This document shows positions 6,490-15,327 of a stretch of 37,288 bases of DNA, in pieces. The stretch is taken from contig JAFUVM010000044.1 in the NCBI GenBank assembly GCA_017483665.1, forward strand, positions 1 through 37,288, given 5' to 3'. The position numbers and the translations under genes are program-made. Every line of letters begins with the position of its first letter. The first letter of the stretch is position 1. The notes beneath the pieces are model-generated. The model was not told where the DNA came from and made no database searches. It worked only from the letters and a program-made list of their open reading frames with translations. The DNA comes from Bacteroidaceae bacterium (lineage in GTDB: Bacteria; Bacteroidota; Bacteroidia; Bacteroidales; Bacteroidaceae).

Positions 6490-8844
6490 TTATTCTGTCT
6501 TGATGCTATCTACGGGGTTCATCGTTGCTACCCGCCAGCTTTGGACGATGACGGTGAGGAGGACGACTATGCTGACGATGAGGAATGCCAGAGGGAACAG
6601 CCACCAGTGGATGGGAGTATGTTCGGCAAAGTTCCGGAGCCACCGCTCGCTGATGTAGTAGCCGGCAGGAGCTGCTATCACGAAGGAGAGGATGAGCGGA
6701 AGGGCGTAACGTGCGGTGAAGAGCGACAGCACCTCGCACACGCTGCTGCCCATCACCTTGCGGATGGCTATCTCCTTGCGACGATACTCCGTCTCGAACA
6801 TCGTAAGGCAGAAGACACCAATGATGGTGATAAGGAAGGCAAGGACGGTGCTGACCTCTATCTGCGTCATGAACCGCATTTCGTCCTTGTATGCCTGTTC
6901 CAGAATGTCATCCATAAACTTCAGCTCTGGTGCCGGGTGATCCTTGAAGAATGACTCCAGCTTCTGACTGACCTTCTTTCTGAGTGCTTTCTTATCTGTA
7001 TTGGCGCTCAGACGTATATACATAACATTCAACTGATTGCCCCAGCTGGCAAATCGCTCTCCATAGATAACGAATGCGAGAGGCTCCTCGTTGTTATCTA
7101 TGTGCGTAGTGCTGGCACGGGGGTTCTTGCATACCCCAAGCACTGTGAGATCGCCATCATAGAGGGGCTTGTCCATCTCTATTTCAGGGTACCTCTTCTT
7201 CATTGCCTCGTTGATAATATACACATCGCTGTCCGTTTCCTTGAAGTCGCGTCCCTCAATGACATCAATGCCCAAAGTGCGCAAATAGTTCCAATCCACA
7301 GGCCAGGCAATAAAATTAAAAAGCACTGCGTCGTTTCCACGTCCCCATTTCATGTGAATGTCACTTGCACCCAGGGCGAATTGGGAGAAGGATACGCTCT
7401 CTACGCCATTGATCTGTTCCAACTCGCTTCGCAGGGCAGTGTGTTGCTCCGAGAGCATCCCGAGGAGATTTGCTATAAGAAGTTCATCCTTGTCATATCC
7501 GTAGTCAGAGTTGTAGATGTAGTTTCTCTGGCAGAACAGGATGCCGACAAATATGACCATGACAAAGGCCATGACCATCTGCAGGCCGACAAGGAATTGA
7601 CGCAAAAGACGTCCGCTGGGATTCAGTCCGAAATTACCTTTCAGAACCAATGCGGGTTGAAAAGAGGTAATATAGCGAGCACTATAGAAGGTGGAAAGTA
7701 TGCCCACCAGGATACTGACGACTGCCAGCAGGAACACAATGTCCAGATTGTCTGCGACAGCAACAGAGCCATGCGTGTATTCGCCAATGTATTCCCACCG
7801 ACCGATGCAGATTGCCAGCAACATGGATACCGCAAAGGCACAAATGCTGACGACACACCCCTCTGCTCCCAACTGCAGACGAAGCATTCCGTTGCTTTCG
7901 CCCATTACCTTGCGTGTGTTGATACTGCGCAGACGTATAGGAGCCTGAGCCATGGAGAAGTTGGCAAAGTTGATGAGAGCTATAAGCAAAAGCAGAACGA
8001 AAGTCAATTGGAGGATGTAGCACACGGTTTTGTTGCCTTGATCTATCAAGGCGTCGTAACCCTCCATATAGGTTCTGTCCAGTGGAAGCGCAAAGAATTG
8101 TAACAAATTCATGAAATACTCATATTGATCTGATCTCCATTCTTTTTCAAGCATAACGTCGCCAAAGATCTTTTTCAGCGTAGCATTCAGCGCATCAGTA
8201 TCCACGTTTTCTTCTGTACGAATATATGTATCGTAATTCCAGTTATTGAAATCGTCTAGGCTCTCTTTGCCCATGGACACATAGATTGCATTAGCAAAGT
8301 TGGAGTTGACGGGAAAGTCCTTATACACACCTACCACATTCAATTCCGCTCCAACCGATTGTTTCATGGACTTGCCTGCCACCATCACTTCGCCAAAATA
8401 CTTTTCCGCAAATGATGCAGGGATGATGATGCCACCATCAACAGCCTTGGAGCCATCCAGCGTACCATCGACCAGTTCTGTGTTGATGGTCGTCAGCATA
8501 TCATCACTTATCAGGTACGACGGAGAAGTGAGGATGCTTCCATCCTTATCAAATTCAATCTCGCCCCAATAACGCAGATAACCTAAGCTCTGAACCTGGG
8601 GACATTTTTTGAAATTCTCTATCACCCCACGGGAGCATGTCACATTCCACTTATCATCCCCCATCGCTCCACGTATATAGATGCGACGAATGTTCTCATA
8701 GTCCTTGATGCCATGGTTGAAACGTCCGATGAAGTTGATCTGCGTGAGCAGGATGTAACAACCGGTGAATGCAATGACGAGCCCAAGAAGATTGAGCGAG
8801 GACGCTAACTTGTAGCGTCGGAACAGATACAATAAACCTTTCAT
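6490..8844 (-). CDS. FtsX-like ABC transporter permease (MacB-type, full length)
   Basis: A 784-residue inner-membrane permease of the large Bacteroidetes type: two copies of a periplasmic MacB-type core followed by FtsX helices. The first helix is near residues 16-36, a helix bundle lies around 275-430, and the last helices are at about 665-690, 715-740 and 755-775. The motif RKEIAIRKVMGSS near residue 700 is the conserved FtsX cytoplasmic segment, also seen in the fragment at the left edge. The gene is last in the order tolC, hlyD, ATPase, permease and starts 9 bases after the ATPase stop. It should work as the mechanotransmitting part of a MacAB-TolC-like efflux machine. The substrate is unknown. 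The coding sequence is less GC-rich than polA next to it. Confidence 0.92.
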   Translation of the reverse strand: MKGLLYLFRRYKLASSLNLLGLVIAFTGCYILLTQINFIGRFNHGIKDYENIRRIYIRGAMGDDKWNVTCSRGVIENFKKCPQVQSLGYLRYWGEIEFDKDGSILTSPSYLISDDMLTTINTELVDGTLDGSKAVDGGIIIPASFAEKYFGEVMVAGKSMKQSVGAELNVVGVYKDFPVNSNFANAIYVSMGKESLDDFNNWNYDTYIRTEENVDTDALNATLKKIFGDVMLEKEWRSDQYEYFMNLLQFFALPLDRTYMEGYDALIDQGNKTVCYILQLTFVLLLLIALINFANFSMAQAPIRLRSINTRKVMGESNGMLRLQLGAEGCVVSICAFAVSMLLAICIGRWEYIGEYTHGSVAVADNLDIVFLLAVVSILVGILSTFYSARYITSFQPALVLKGNFGLNPSGRLLRQFLVGLQMVMAFVMVIFVGILFCQRNYIYNSDYGYDKDELLIANLLGMLSEQHTALRSELEQINGVESVSFSQFALGASDIHMKWGRGNDAVLFNFIAWPVDWNYLRTLGIDVIEGRDFKETDSDVYIINEAMKKRYPEIEMDKPLYDGDLTVLGVCKNPRASTTHIDNNEEPLAFVIYGERFASWGNQLNVMYIRLSANTDKKALRKKVSQKLESFFKDHPAPELKFMDDILEQAYKDEMRFMTQIEVSTVLAFLITIIGVFCLTMFETEYRRKEIAIRKVMGSSVCEVLSLFTARYALPLILSFVIAAPAGYYISERWLRNFAEHTPIHWWLFPLAFLIVSIVVLLTVIVQSWRVATMNPVDSIKTE

Positions 8845-8853
8845 GTGACCCTA

Positions 8854-9528
8854 TTATAATATGGTGTTTTCAACTATCTCACCGTCGAACAGGTTGATGG
8901 TGCGGTTGGCGTAAGCGGCATCGTGCTGGCTGTGGGTAACCATCACAATGGTTGTTCCCTCTGCATTGAGCTGCGAGAGCAGTTCCATGACATCGAGACC
9001 GTTCTTTGAGTCGAGGTTACCCGTTGGCTCGTCGGCCAGGATAAGTTTTGGCTTTCCCACCACGGCACGGGCGATGGCTACACGCTGCTGCTGACCACCG
9101 GAGAGCTGCTGAGGATAATGGGTGGCACGCTGGGAGAGGTTTACCTTGCGCAGGATGTCCAGCACACGCTGCCTGCGCTCTGCCCTTGGCACCTTGAGGT
9201 ACTTCAGTTGTAGGTCGATGTTCTCCTCCACAGTCAGTTCGTCGATGAGGTTGAAGCTCTGGAACACGAAGCCTATACGTCCTTTGCGGTATTTGGTGCG
9301 GTCTTTCTCCTTCAGATGTCCCACCTCTTCGCCTCCCAGGTAGTAGTTGCCGCTGTCGGGATTGTCTAACAATCCGATGATATTCAGGAGCGTTGACTTG
9401 CCACAACCCGAAGGTCCCATAATGGCAACAAACTCACCTTCCTTTACTTCGAGGCTTACACCATTCAATGCTGTTGTCTCCACATTCTCGGTGCGGAATA
9501 CTTTTGACAGGTTTTCAATCTTAATCAT
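8854..9528 (-). CDS. ABC transporter ATP-binding protein (LolD/MacB type)
   Basis: A 224-residue ATPase subunit with Walker A GPSGCGKST, Q-loop FVFQSFNLIDE, signature LSGGQQQR, Walker B LILADEPTGNLD and H-loop VTHSQ. The length equals its paralogue at 416-1090. It lies 11 bases after the adaptor stop and 9 bases before the permease, so the four genes almost certainly form one transcript. In classical MacB the ATPase is fused to the permease; here it is a separate protein, as in LolCDE and most Bacteroidetes systems. Confidence 0.94.
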   Translation of the reverse strand: MIKIENLSKVFRTENVETTALNGVSLEVKEGEFVAIMGPSGCGKSTLLNIIGLLDNPDSGNYYLGGEEVGHLKEKDRTKYRKGRIGFVFQSFNLIDELTVEENIDLQLKYLKVPRAERRQRVLDILRKVNLSQRATHYPQQLSGGQQQRVAIARAVVGKPKLILADEPTGNLDSKNGLDVMELLSQLNAEGTTIVMVTHSQHDAAYANRTINLFDGEIVENTIL

Positions 9529-9539
9529 TTTGTTGTATA

Positions 9540-10790
9540 TTATTTCAGTTTTAATACTTCATTGTCCTTGAATGCTTCGTAACCACTGGTGATGACTCGT
9601 TCGCCGGGGTCCAGTCCATCCTCCACTTCGTAGAACTGAGGGTTCTGGCGACCGATGCGGATGTTGCGCCGATAGGCTGTGGTGCCGCTCTTGTCGAGCA
9701 CGAATATCCAGTTGCCACCAGTAGTTTGGAAAAAGGTGCCCTTTGGGATGAGGATGGCCTTGGAGGGTTTACCTAATTCAAGGTTCAGATAATAGGTTTG
9801 ACCGGAACGGATATTGGCGGGGCGTGTGCCCGTGAATACCAGGTCGGTGCGGAACTTGCCTTGGCGAACCTCGGGATAGATCTTGCGGACGGTGAGGTCG
9901 TACGTCTTTCCATCACGTTCGAAGGTAGCAGAGAGACCTACCTTGATGCGGTCGATGTAGTGTTCATCTATCTGTGCTTCAATTTTGAAGTCACTCAAAT
10001 CATTAACCTGACCTATCGTCTGCCCGGGAGTGATGCTTTGCCCAAGCTCAACATCCAGCAGACCTAACTCGCCATCAATCGTGGAGCGTACCTCCAGCTT
10101 ACTTTTGCGCTCGCGTACCAGCACAACGTTGCGTTGCATGTTGGCAAGATTGTCCTCCATCTGCTCCATCTGGATGCTGCGGTACTGGGCATCCTTTTTC
10201 AGTCGCTCACCGATGAGTGTCTGCTTTTTCATGGCCAAGTCATAGTCCTCCTTTGCCTGAAGATATGTTTCTTTTGAGATGAGTTTTTCTTTGTAGAGTC
10301 GCTCGTTCTGCTCATGGGCTCTGCGCTTGCGCACCACATCCATCTCGAGCGAGGCATTCTCTGTCTCGTTGTTCAGTTTGTCCTGCTGCATGGCTACCTG
10401 CGTGTTTCGCAAGAGGTTCTGCTTTTCTGCCAGTTCGGCTTCGGCATTGAGTATCTGCAGGTCAAGGCTGCTATTAGAGAGACGGATGATGACATCGCCT
10501 TTCTTTACAGCTTGACCTTCCTCTGCCACCTTCTCCGTCACGATGCCACCCTCCTCGGGAGAAATGTGCACCACTTGGATGGGGATGACCGTTCCATTCA
10601 GACGTACATAGTCCTTGAATTCTCCCTGCGTGACTTCGCTTATGGTGACATCCTCAGCATCAACTTGCAGGGTACTCTGGTGATTGCCGAAGAGAATCAA
10701 TAGCAGTACAATCAGCACGAATGAACCTCCTGCTATGTAAGGGATGTGCTTCTTCCGGAGACCTCGTTTTTTCTCTATTATTCTGTCCAT
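9540..10790 (-). CDS. HlyD/MacA-family periplasmic adaptor subunit
   Basis: A membrane-fusion protein of about 416 residues. It has a basic N-terminus (IIEKKRGLRKKH), one membrane anchor at about residues 17-35, a biotinyl-lipoyl half-motif (EEGGIVTEKVAEEGQAVKKGDVI), a long coiled-coil hairpin (about 110-230), the return lipoyl half and beta-barrel domains. It would bridge the inner-membrane permease and the TolC-like channel. The start is placed at 10790: an AAAGGA ribosome site lies about 8 bases upstream, and the frame's earlier ATG would lie well inside the tolC-like gene. The chosen start overlaps the upstream tolC-like gene by 13 bases, indicating translational coupling. Confidence 0.92.
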   Translation of the reverse strand: MDRIIEKKRGLRKKHIPYIAGGSFVLIVLLLILFGNHQSTLQVDAEDVTISEVTQGEFKDYVRLNGTVIPIQVVHISPEEGGIVTEKVAEEGQAVKKGDVIIRLSNSSLDLQILNAEAELAEKQNLLRNTQVAMQQDKLNNETENASLEMDVVRKRRAHEQNERLYKEKLISKETYLQAKEDYDLAMKKQTLIGERLKKDAQYRSIQMEQMEDNLANMQRNVVLVRERKSKLEVRSTIDGELGLLDVELGQSITPGQTIGQVNDLSDFKIEAQIDEHYIDRIKVGLSATFERDGKTYDLTVRKIYPEVRQGKFRTDLVFTGTRPANIRSGQTYYLNLELGKPSKAILIPKGTFFQTTGGNWIFVLDKSGTTAYRRNIRIGRQNPQFYEVEDGLDPGERVITSGYEAFKDNEVLKLK

Positions 10791-12094
10791 AGGGGTGTTC
10801 CTTTGTAATAGTTCAATATACGTGTCTTGTATAAGTATGTAAGCCGGCATTGCAAAAGTTGAGCCTTGCTCTGTAGCAGAGTGACTGTTTGCGTCTGTAC
10901 ATCGATGGAGGAAGCAAGTCCCTCTTCGTACTTTCGGATGGTCAAGCGTGATGCAATGCTGTCTGACTCCACTTTTGCCTTCATCTTCTCTGTTTCCTTG
11001 CGGCTGTTCTCCTGATCCGTAATGGCTTCCTGTATTAGTCTTTGTAGTTCGTTACTTCGATACTCTAATTCTTCCTCTGCCCGTTTGACATTGTTACGCT
11101 GTCGGCGAATGTTGGTAAGTGTGTTCAACCTGTTAAATATCGGAATGGAGAGCGAGGCATAGACATACTGACCGGCATTGTTGCGGAATTGTTCGCCGAA
11201 ACTTGTAGCAAGCGATACATTCAGTTGCTTATAGTACGTGGTAGAGACACCGGCTCCTAAAGATACGGATGGGAACAAGGCAGCTTTGCTGGATCGATAT
11301 GCAAACTTGGCTGACTGTAAATTGTATTCTGCTTGCCTGATGTCTGGATTAAGGAACTTTGCACGCTCATAAATTCCGGAGTCTTCGGCTAAGTTAAGTT
11401 CCAAGGATTCTTCCTCACAGTCTGCAATTTCAAGTATATCATCTATCGGGTAATTCATCAACTGCTTCAATGTCAAGATAGCACTGTCGTATAACCCTTG
11501 CTGGTGAATCACTTCGTAGTCATCGGCAGCGTATGTGGCTTGCATCTGTGCCACATCGGCTTCTCCCTTTTGTCCAACTTCTGCCATGACCTTTGTCTGG
11601 TGGAGGAGCATCTCGCTCTCCGCGCGTTTTTGTGTGGATATGTCTATACATCCCTTATAATATAGCGCGAGCACGTAAGTCTCCAGAACCCTCTGTGCTG
11701 TGGCATCTTTCTGTGCCATCAACTTACTTTTTCCCATCAATACATTTGCCATTGCTGCACGCAGATTGTTGTAGCGTTGGAATCCGTCAAAGACAGGGAT
11801 GCCTACACTCAGCCCATACGAATTGTAGAATGTGCTGACACTGGTGTAGGTGTTTGTCTCTGGGTCAATGGCGCGACCAAAGTTGTACTGTCCTCCGATG
11901 TTTCCTTCTGCTGCAGGCAGGAATGAACCGATTGCCCTTACCTTTTCTGCCCTGTAGTCGTCAAAACCAATACTCTGCAGGCGCACCTCATGATTATGAG
12001 TGACAGCATACTGAATGCAATCATCGACTGTCCACGGCTCCAGGCCATATCCATTGAGGCTGCATATAATTAATATGTACGTCAGTCTTTTCAT
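10778..12094 (-). CDS. TolC-family outer membrane efflux protein
   Basis: A 438-residue outer-membrane channel subunit. The start at 12094 gives a Sec signal sequence (MKRLTYILIICSLNG) and then WTVDDCIQYAVTHNHEVR, the usual opening of the first TolC repeat. Two long alpha-helical coiled-coil segments and the repeat pattern of OEP proteins follow (SLSIPIFNRL near the second strand pair). It is first in the efflux operon, 253 bases from the divergent response-regulator gene. A -7 box TAATTTTG lies at 12120-12113. Its coding sequence is visibly more AT-rich than genes to the right of 15.97 kb. Confidence 0.9.
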   Translation of the reverse strand: MKRLTYILIICSLNGYGLEPWTVDDCIQYAVTHNHEVRLQSIGFDDYRAEKVRAIGSFLPAAEGNIGGQYNFGRAIDPETNTYTSVSTFYNSYGLSVGIPVFDGFQRYNNLRAAMANVLMGKSKLMAQKDATAQRVLETYVLALYYKGCIDISTQKRAESEMLLHQTKVMAEVGQKGEADVAQMQATYAADDYEVIHQQGLYDSAILTLKQLMNYPIDDILEIADCEEESLELNLAEDSGIYERAKFLNPDIRQAEYNLQSAKFAYRSSKAALFPSVSLGAGVSTTYYKQLNVSLATSFGEQFRNNAGQYVYASLSIPIFNRLNTLTNIRRQRNNVKRAEEELEYRSNELQRLIQEAITDQENSRKETEKMKAKVESDSIASRLTIRKYEEGLASSIDVQTQTVTLLQSKAQLLQCRLTYLYKTRILNYYKGTPLWTE

Positions 12095-12112
12095 TTTGCT
12101 GTTTTTGTACTG

Positions 12113-12142
12113 CAAAATTACAATCAAGGTCATAAATAGCAA
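12113..12142 (-). promoter_or_regulatory. Promoter of the efflux operon
   Basis: On the minus strand, TTGC (12142-12139) is followed after 18 bases by TAATTTTG (12120-12113), fitting the Bacteroidetes TTTG/TAnnTTTG promoter. The transcript would start about a dozen bases before the tolC start codon. The paired palindromes at 12170-12209 lie just upstream of the -33 region, a position suited to an activator. Confidence 0.6.
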
Positions 12143-12169
12143 TGGTTTTTCACCTCGCCAAAGTACGAT

Positions 12170-12209
12170 TGTATTAAAACAATACACTTTTCTGTATTAA
12201 AATAATACA
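12170..12209. promoter_or_regulatory. Two tandem palindromic operator candidates
   Basis: TGTATT-N5-AATACA occurs twice, at 12170-12186 and 12193-12209, with centres 23 bases apart, about two helical turns. The half-sites are identical in both copies. They lie between the divergent efflux operon and the two-component genes, so the Fis-type response regulator encoded next door is the natural candidate binder (inference). Confidence 0.7.
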
Positions 12210-12248
12210 CTTTCACGCTACGATGTGGGTATTTTCACAAAAAAGCAT

Positions 12249-12256
12249 TACCTTTG
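12249..12256 (+). promoter_or_regulatory. -7 box of the two-component operon
   Basis: TACCTTTG matches TAnnTTTG and lies 91 bases before the response-regulator start. No convincing -33 element was seen, which could fit an activated promoter. An AAGGA ribosome site precedes the start at 12348. Confidence 0.5.
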
Positions 12257-12347
12257 CAACCAAGGAAAGTAGACGACTATGCATGCAAGCGTCCTAAGGA
12301 TGAAGTGTTGGTTGTACCTATCGGTTGCTTAAAAGATTAAGGAATAT

Positions 12348-12869
12348 ATGGCAAACTACGGAACAATACTTGTTGTGGATGACAATACGTCCATATTCAC
12401 AACGTTGGAAATATGTCTGGATGGTGTGTTTAACCGCATACTGACCCTCACAAAGCCTGAAAGCATTCTGACCACATTGGAACAGGAGGCGGTTGACATT
12501 GTTCTGCTTGACATGAATTTTTCTCTTGGTGTGAATAATGGTCAGGATGGATTACTGTGGGTACAGGCGATTCACCGCAGACATCCTGATATTCCTATCG
12601 TATTGATGACTGCATACGCAGATGTGAAACTAGCAGTCAAAGGTTTGAAGAGTGGTGCAGTTGACTTTGTAGCCAAGCCATGGGATAATCACGAACTTGT
12701 CCGTGTGCTGAAGGATGCCATTGATGCCAACACCGAAGTTATACCATTGGAAAAGATGGAAGAGGAACATGTCCGCAAGGTGGTTGACAAATGCCGTGGC
12801 AATATCAGCAAGGCTGCGGAATTGCTTGAGATTTCTCGTCAAAGACTATACAAAAAGTTAGGCAAATGA
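12348..12869 (+). CDS. Response regulator, receiver plus Fis-type HTH (no AAA+ domain)
   Basis: A 173-residue regulator. Residues 5-125 form a receiver domain with the acidic pair D11/D12, phospho-acceptor D55 (LLDMNF), T88 (LMTAYA) and K110 (KPWD). Residues about 135-172 are a Fis-type helix-turn-helix (VDKCRGNISKAAELLEISRQ). The central sigma-54-interacting AAA+ domain of NtrC-type regulators is missing, giving the layout known from the ActR/RegA/PrrA group. It should therefore bind DNA without activating sigma-54. The histidine-kinase gene overlaps its stop codon (ATGA), so the two are partners. The likely target is the divergent efflux operon. The gene's own -7 box TACCTTTG is at 12249-12256. 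Confidence 0.9.
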   Translation: MANYGTILVVDDNTSIFTTLEICLDGVFNRILTLTKPESILTTLEQEAVDIVLLDMNFSLGVNNGQDGLLWVQAIHRRHPDIPIVLMTAYADVKLAVKGLKSGAVDFVAKPWDNHELVRVLKDAIDANTEVIPLEKMEEEHVRKVVDKCRGNISKAAELLEISRQRLYKKLGK

Positions 12870-13711
12870 CAATGGTTGCAATTTTCGTCATCGTCCTTAT
12901 CTTGGCTGGTATAGTGTTCTTTTTTCACCACCAGAACAAACTGAAATTACGTGCCCGACTGATGCGTGAAGCTGTGAGAAACCATGAATTTACGTTTCGT
13001 CTACCAGTCAAAGGACTATTCTACGGAGAAAAGGCATTGCAAGAAGCCGTGAATGATTTGGGACAGGACATCAACAAGTTGGTGGCACAAAAGGAAGTGG
13101 AATCCTGGCAAAAACTTACGCGTGTACTTACCCATGAAATAATGAATGTGAGCACTCCAATCCAGAGTATTAGTCAGGCGTACCTTGAACATCCAAAGGT
13201 TATAGGTACATCGTTGGAGAAGGGCATCCATGCCATCAACGATGCAGCTGTTGGCTTGGTGACATTTGTAGATAGTTATCGCAAGCTAACTCAGCTTCAA
13301 GAACCTGTAATCTCAACTCTGCGGCTGAAAGACTTTCTCGCGGGAATCATGGAATTATATCCCGATATAGCCTGGAAAGTAGATGTTCCACCAGATACTG
13401 CCCCCCGCACAGACGAATCGCTCCTGCGCCAAGTCGTCGTAAACATCGTAAAAAACGCAGCCGAAGCCAATGCCAAGAACATAGAATGCAGATGGCATGA
13501 GTCTGCACTACGCATCAGTAATGACGGAACACCCATTCCGGCAGAGGTAAGGAGAGACATCTTCATCCCGTTCTTCACTACCAAAAGCACGGGTATGGGC
13601 ATAGGTCTTGCCCTGTCACGACAAATCGTCACCATGCTAGGCTGCTCGCTCGAACTCCAGGATAAAGCTGATACCGGCTATCACACTACATTCATCTTGA
13701 AATTTGAGTGA
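12866..13711 (+). CDS. Sensor histidine kinase with minimal membrane sensor
   Basis: A 281-residue kinase. One membrane helix occupies residues 3-21. A cytoplasmic segment follows, then the phospho-acceptor H90 in LTHEIMN, and the ATPase domain with N-box NIVKNAAEA (193-201) and G-box TGMGIGLALS. There is no periplasmic sensing domain and only about 55 residues between the helix and the dimerisation region, so the signal must be read in or near the membrane or through a partner. ATGA overlap with the response regulator gene indicates coupled translation. Phosphotransfer to D55 of that protein is the expected reaction. Confidence 0.9.
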   Translation: MTMVAIFVIVLILAGIVFFFHHQNKLKLRARLMREAVRNHEFTFRLPVKGLFYGEKALQEAVNDLGQDINKLVAQKEVESWQKLTRVLTHEIMNVSTPIQSISQAYLEHPKVIGTSLEKGIHAINDAAVGLVTFVDSYRKLTQLQEPVISTLRLKDFLAGIMELYPDIAWKVDVPPDTAPRTDESLLRQVVVNIVKNAAEANAKNIECRWHESALRISNDGTPIPAEVRRDIFIPFFTTKSTGMGIGLALSRQIVTMLGCSLELQDKADTGYHTTFILKFE

Positions 13712-13785
13712 CAACCTGCCTGAAGGCAACGGAGGCAGTTCATAGTTAAGAGTTCATAGTTAAGCTACGACATGAATTTTCTTTG
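13712..13785. other. Gap after histidine kinase, GTTCATAGTTAA repeats
   Basis: The gap holds AGTTCATAGTTAAGAGTTCATAGTTAA-type repeats (13737-13764) before the four-hairpin element. The same motif returns at 13923-13938, so the element is flanked by copies of GGCAGTTCATAGTT, resembling a direct repeat around an insertion. Confidence 0.45.
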
Positions 13786-13906
13786 TTCGGTAGGATTTGC
13801 AATCCGACCGTAGGGATTATAGGGATTTATAATCCCGCAACTATTCTCATGTCGGCATTACAAATGCCTATATTCACTTCTGGTGGATTGCAAATCCGCC
13901 AGAACA
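13786..13906. repeat. Four-hairpin palindromic repeat element, copy A
   Basis: Four hairpins, each with a 3-base loop, follow one another: 13788-13810, 13822-13836, 13854-13868 and 13880-13902. The cores are GGATT/AATCC or GCATT/AATGC. This copy differs from the other three in the outer stems (CGGT/ACCG instead of CGTG/CACG; CTGGTGG/CCGCCAG instead of CTGTCGG/CCGACAG), largely keeping the pairing. It lies between the convergent kinase and fimbrillin-like genes. Confidence 0.85.
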
Positions 13907-13925
13907 GGGGGCACACTGAGGCAGT

Positions 13926-15287
13926 TCATAGTTCACTATTCACAATAACAACTGAACTTTGTTCTTTATCGATAACGACAGCTTCAAAGGTAATAGGAAA
14001 CATTTCCTCCGGATTCATACTTGTCCCACCCCAAGATAAATCATATATCTTGAACAAATAAGTGTATGAATAGCCAGGCTGCCAGGAAGTATATTTCGCT
14101 GGAACCTGAGTTTTTGCTCCTTTTATGTTGATGATTTCACCACTTCCATCTGTAGCGACAAGCTTATAATCTACCTTGATGCTCAACGTTGCACCAGCCT
14201 CATTGGGATTGACACATGTAAAGTAATTGTCGTAGAGCTTTCCTGCGAATGATGCAGAACTTGAGGAACGTCCGAGATAGTATTGACCATTCGGTTCGTA
14301 GTATTCTTTAGTTGAATAGTTCAATGCTCCAAACGCTTTATTAGTCTCAACAGTGCCATTCGTGTCAGCTACAAATGCTATGTGAGGCTTATTGTAGTCT
14401 GCTGAACCTTGGTTGATGGCGCCTGTGGTAGGATAATATACAATGTATTTGCCATAGTCGCTGAATATCTCAGTATTGTCTGTATAGAGCCTTGCTTCGC
14501 CATCGGCAACAGTTTCATCATTTTCATAGAACTTCAAGTCCCTGACACTATAGCCGGGAATAGTTTCATAGAAGGCTAAGCGAACCTTAGGAGAAAGAGG
14601 ATAGAAACTCAACTCTACTTCCTTGCCGTAGTCGTTACCCTTATAGACTGTTTTCGCATCAGCAACATAGGCCTTGGCAATATCTGCTGTCTTACCCTTT
14701 ATGAAGAATGCTCCGTCTGTTACCTTGCCCTTGTCGTCAACAACGCCATTCATTTTGCTTGCATCGATGGAGGACACGAATACTTGACCATCGCTCAGCC
14801 CGGCTGCTTCGTTATACACAGCCATAGCATCGCCCGTGGAGTAGGCAATGAAGTTATACTTCTCTGAACTGTAGTCCCAATACTTGATGGGCTGACTCCA
14901 ATCGTATATGTTGGTCAGTCCCACATAATCCCAAATGCCTAGCATACCATCAACATACTTCACATAGTAGTCATCGAAAACAACTGACTGCTTGCTGTCT
15001 GCATACTTCACGCCTTCCACAACGAAGTGACTGTTCAGCTTGCCTTGCATCCCAGCACCAGCACTACGAGTTTGAGGCGTGTCATCATGTACAGTAAAGA
15101 CAATCGTACTGGAGTCAGTAGGATTGATTGGTGTTCCTTCACGCGGAAACATCTCCTTGATGTTTTCAATATCAAATTCCTTCTCGCTGTCATCATTGAA
15201 GCGAATGACCCATTTGCTTTGTGCGAAGGAAGTGGCACTTCCAAGCAACATAATTGAGAGCAATATGGAAAACTTAACCTTCTTCAT
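13926..15287 (-). CDS. Fimbrillin-like secreted protein
   Basis: A 453-residue exported protein. The start at 15287 gives a clean Sec signal peptide (MKKVKFSILLSIMLLGSATSFAQ, residues 1-23, cleaved after SFA or AQ). The frame continues upstream through sequence that belongs to the ORF6N gene. A short beta-rich N-terminal segment (KWVIRFNDDSEKEFDIENIK) resembles the FDVGDI-type repeat of many Bacteroidetes surface proteins. The C-terminal part, especially WQPGYSYTYLFKIYDLSWGG, resembles the fimbrillin/Mfa-like family. Unlike classical fimbrillins it has no lipobox cysteine, so the lipoprotein route of pilus assembly may not apply. It lies 40 bases downstream of the ORF6N gene on the same strand. 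Family call is moderate. Confidence 0.6.
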   Translation of the reverse strand: MKKVKFSILLSIMLLGSATSFAQSKWVIRFNDDSEKEFDIENIKEMFPREGTPINPTDSSTIVFTVHDDTPQTRSAGAGMQGKLNSHFVVEGVKYADSKQSVVFDDYYVKYVDGMLGIWDYVGLTNIYDWSQPIKYWDYSSEKYNFIAYSTGDAMAVYNEAAGLSDGQVFVSSIDASKMNGVVDDKGKVTDGAFFIKGKTADIAKAYVADAKTVYKGNDYGKEVELSFYPLSPKVRLAFYETIPGYSVRDLKFYENDETVADGEARLYTDNTEIFSDYGKYIVYYPTTGAINQGSADYNKPHIAFVADTNGTVETNKAFGALNYSTKEYYEPNGQYYLGRSSSSASFAGKLYDNYFTCVNPNEAGATLSIKVDYKLVATDGSGEIINIKGAKTQVPAKYTSWQPGYSYTYLFKIYDLSWGGTSMNPEEMFPITFEAVVIDKEQSSVVIVNSEL

Positions 15288-15327
15288 AATAATACTTGTA
15301 TTTGCCTGGTTATATATTCTTCTTTTA

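Noticed and set aside
12095-12347. Sigma-54 promoter for the efflux operon
   Set aside because: No GG-N10-GC element was seen, a normal TAnnTTTG promoter is present, and the regulator lacks the sigma-54-interacting AAA+ domain.
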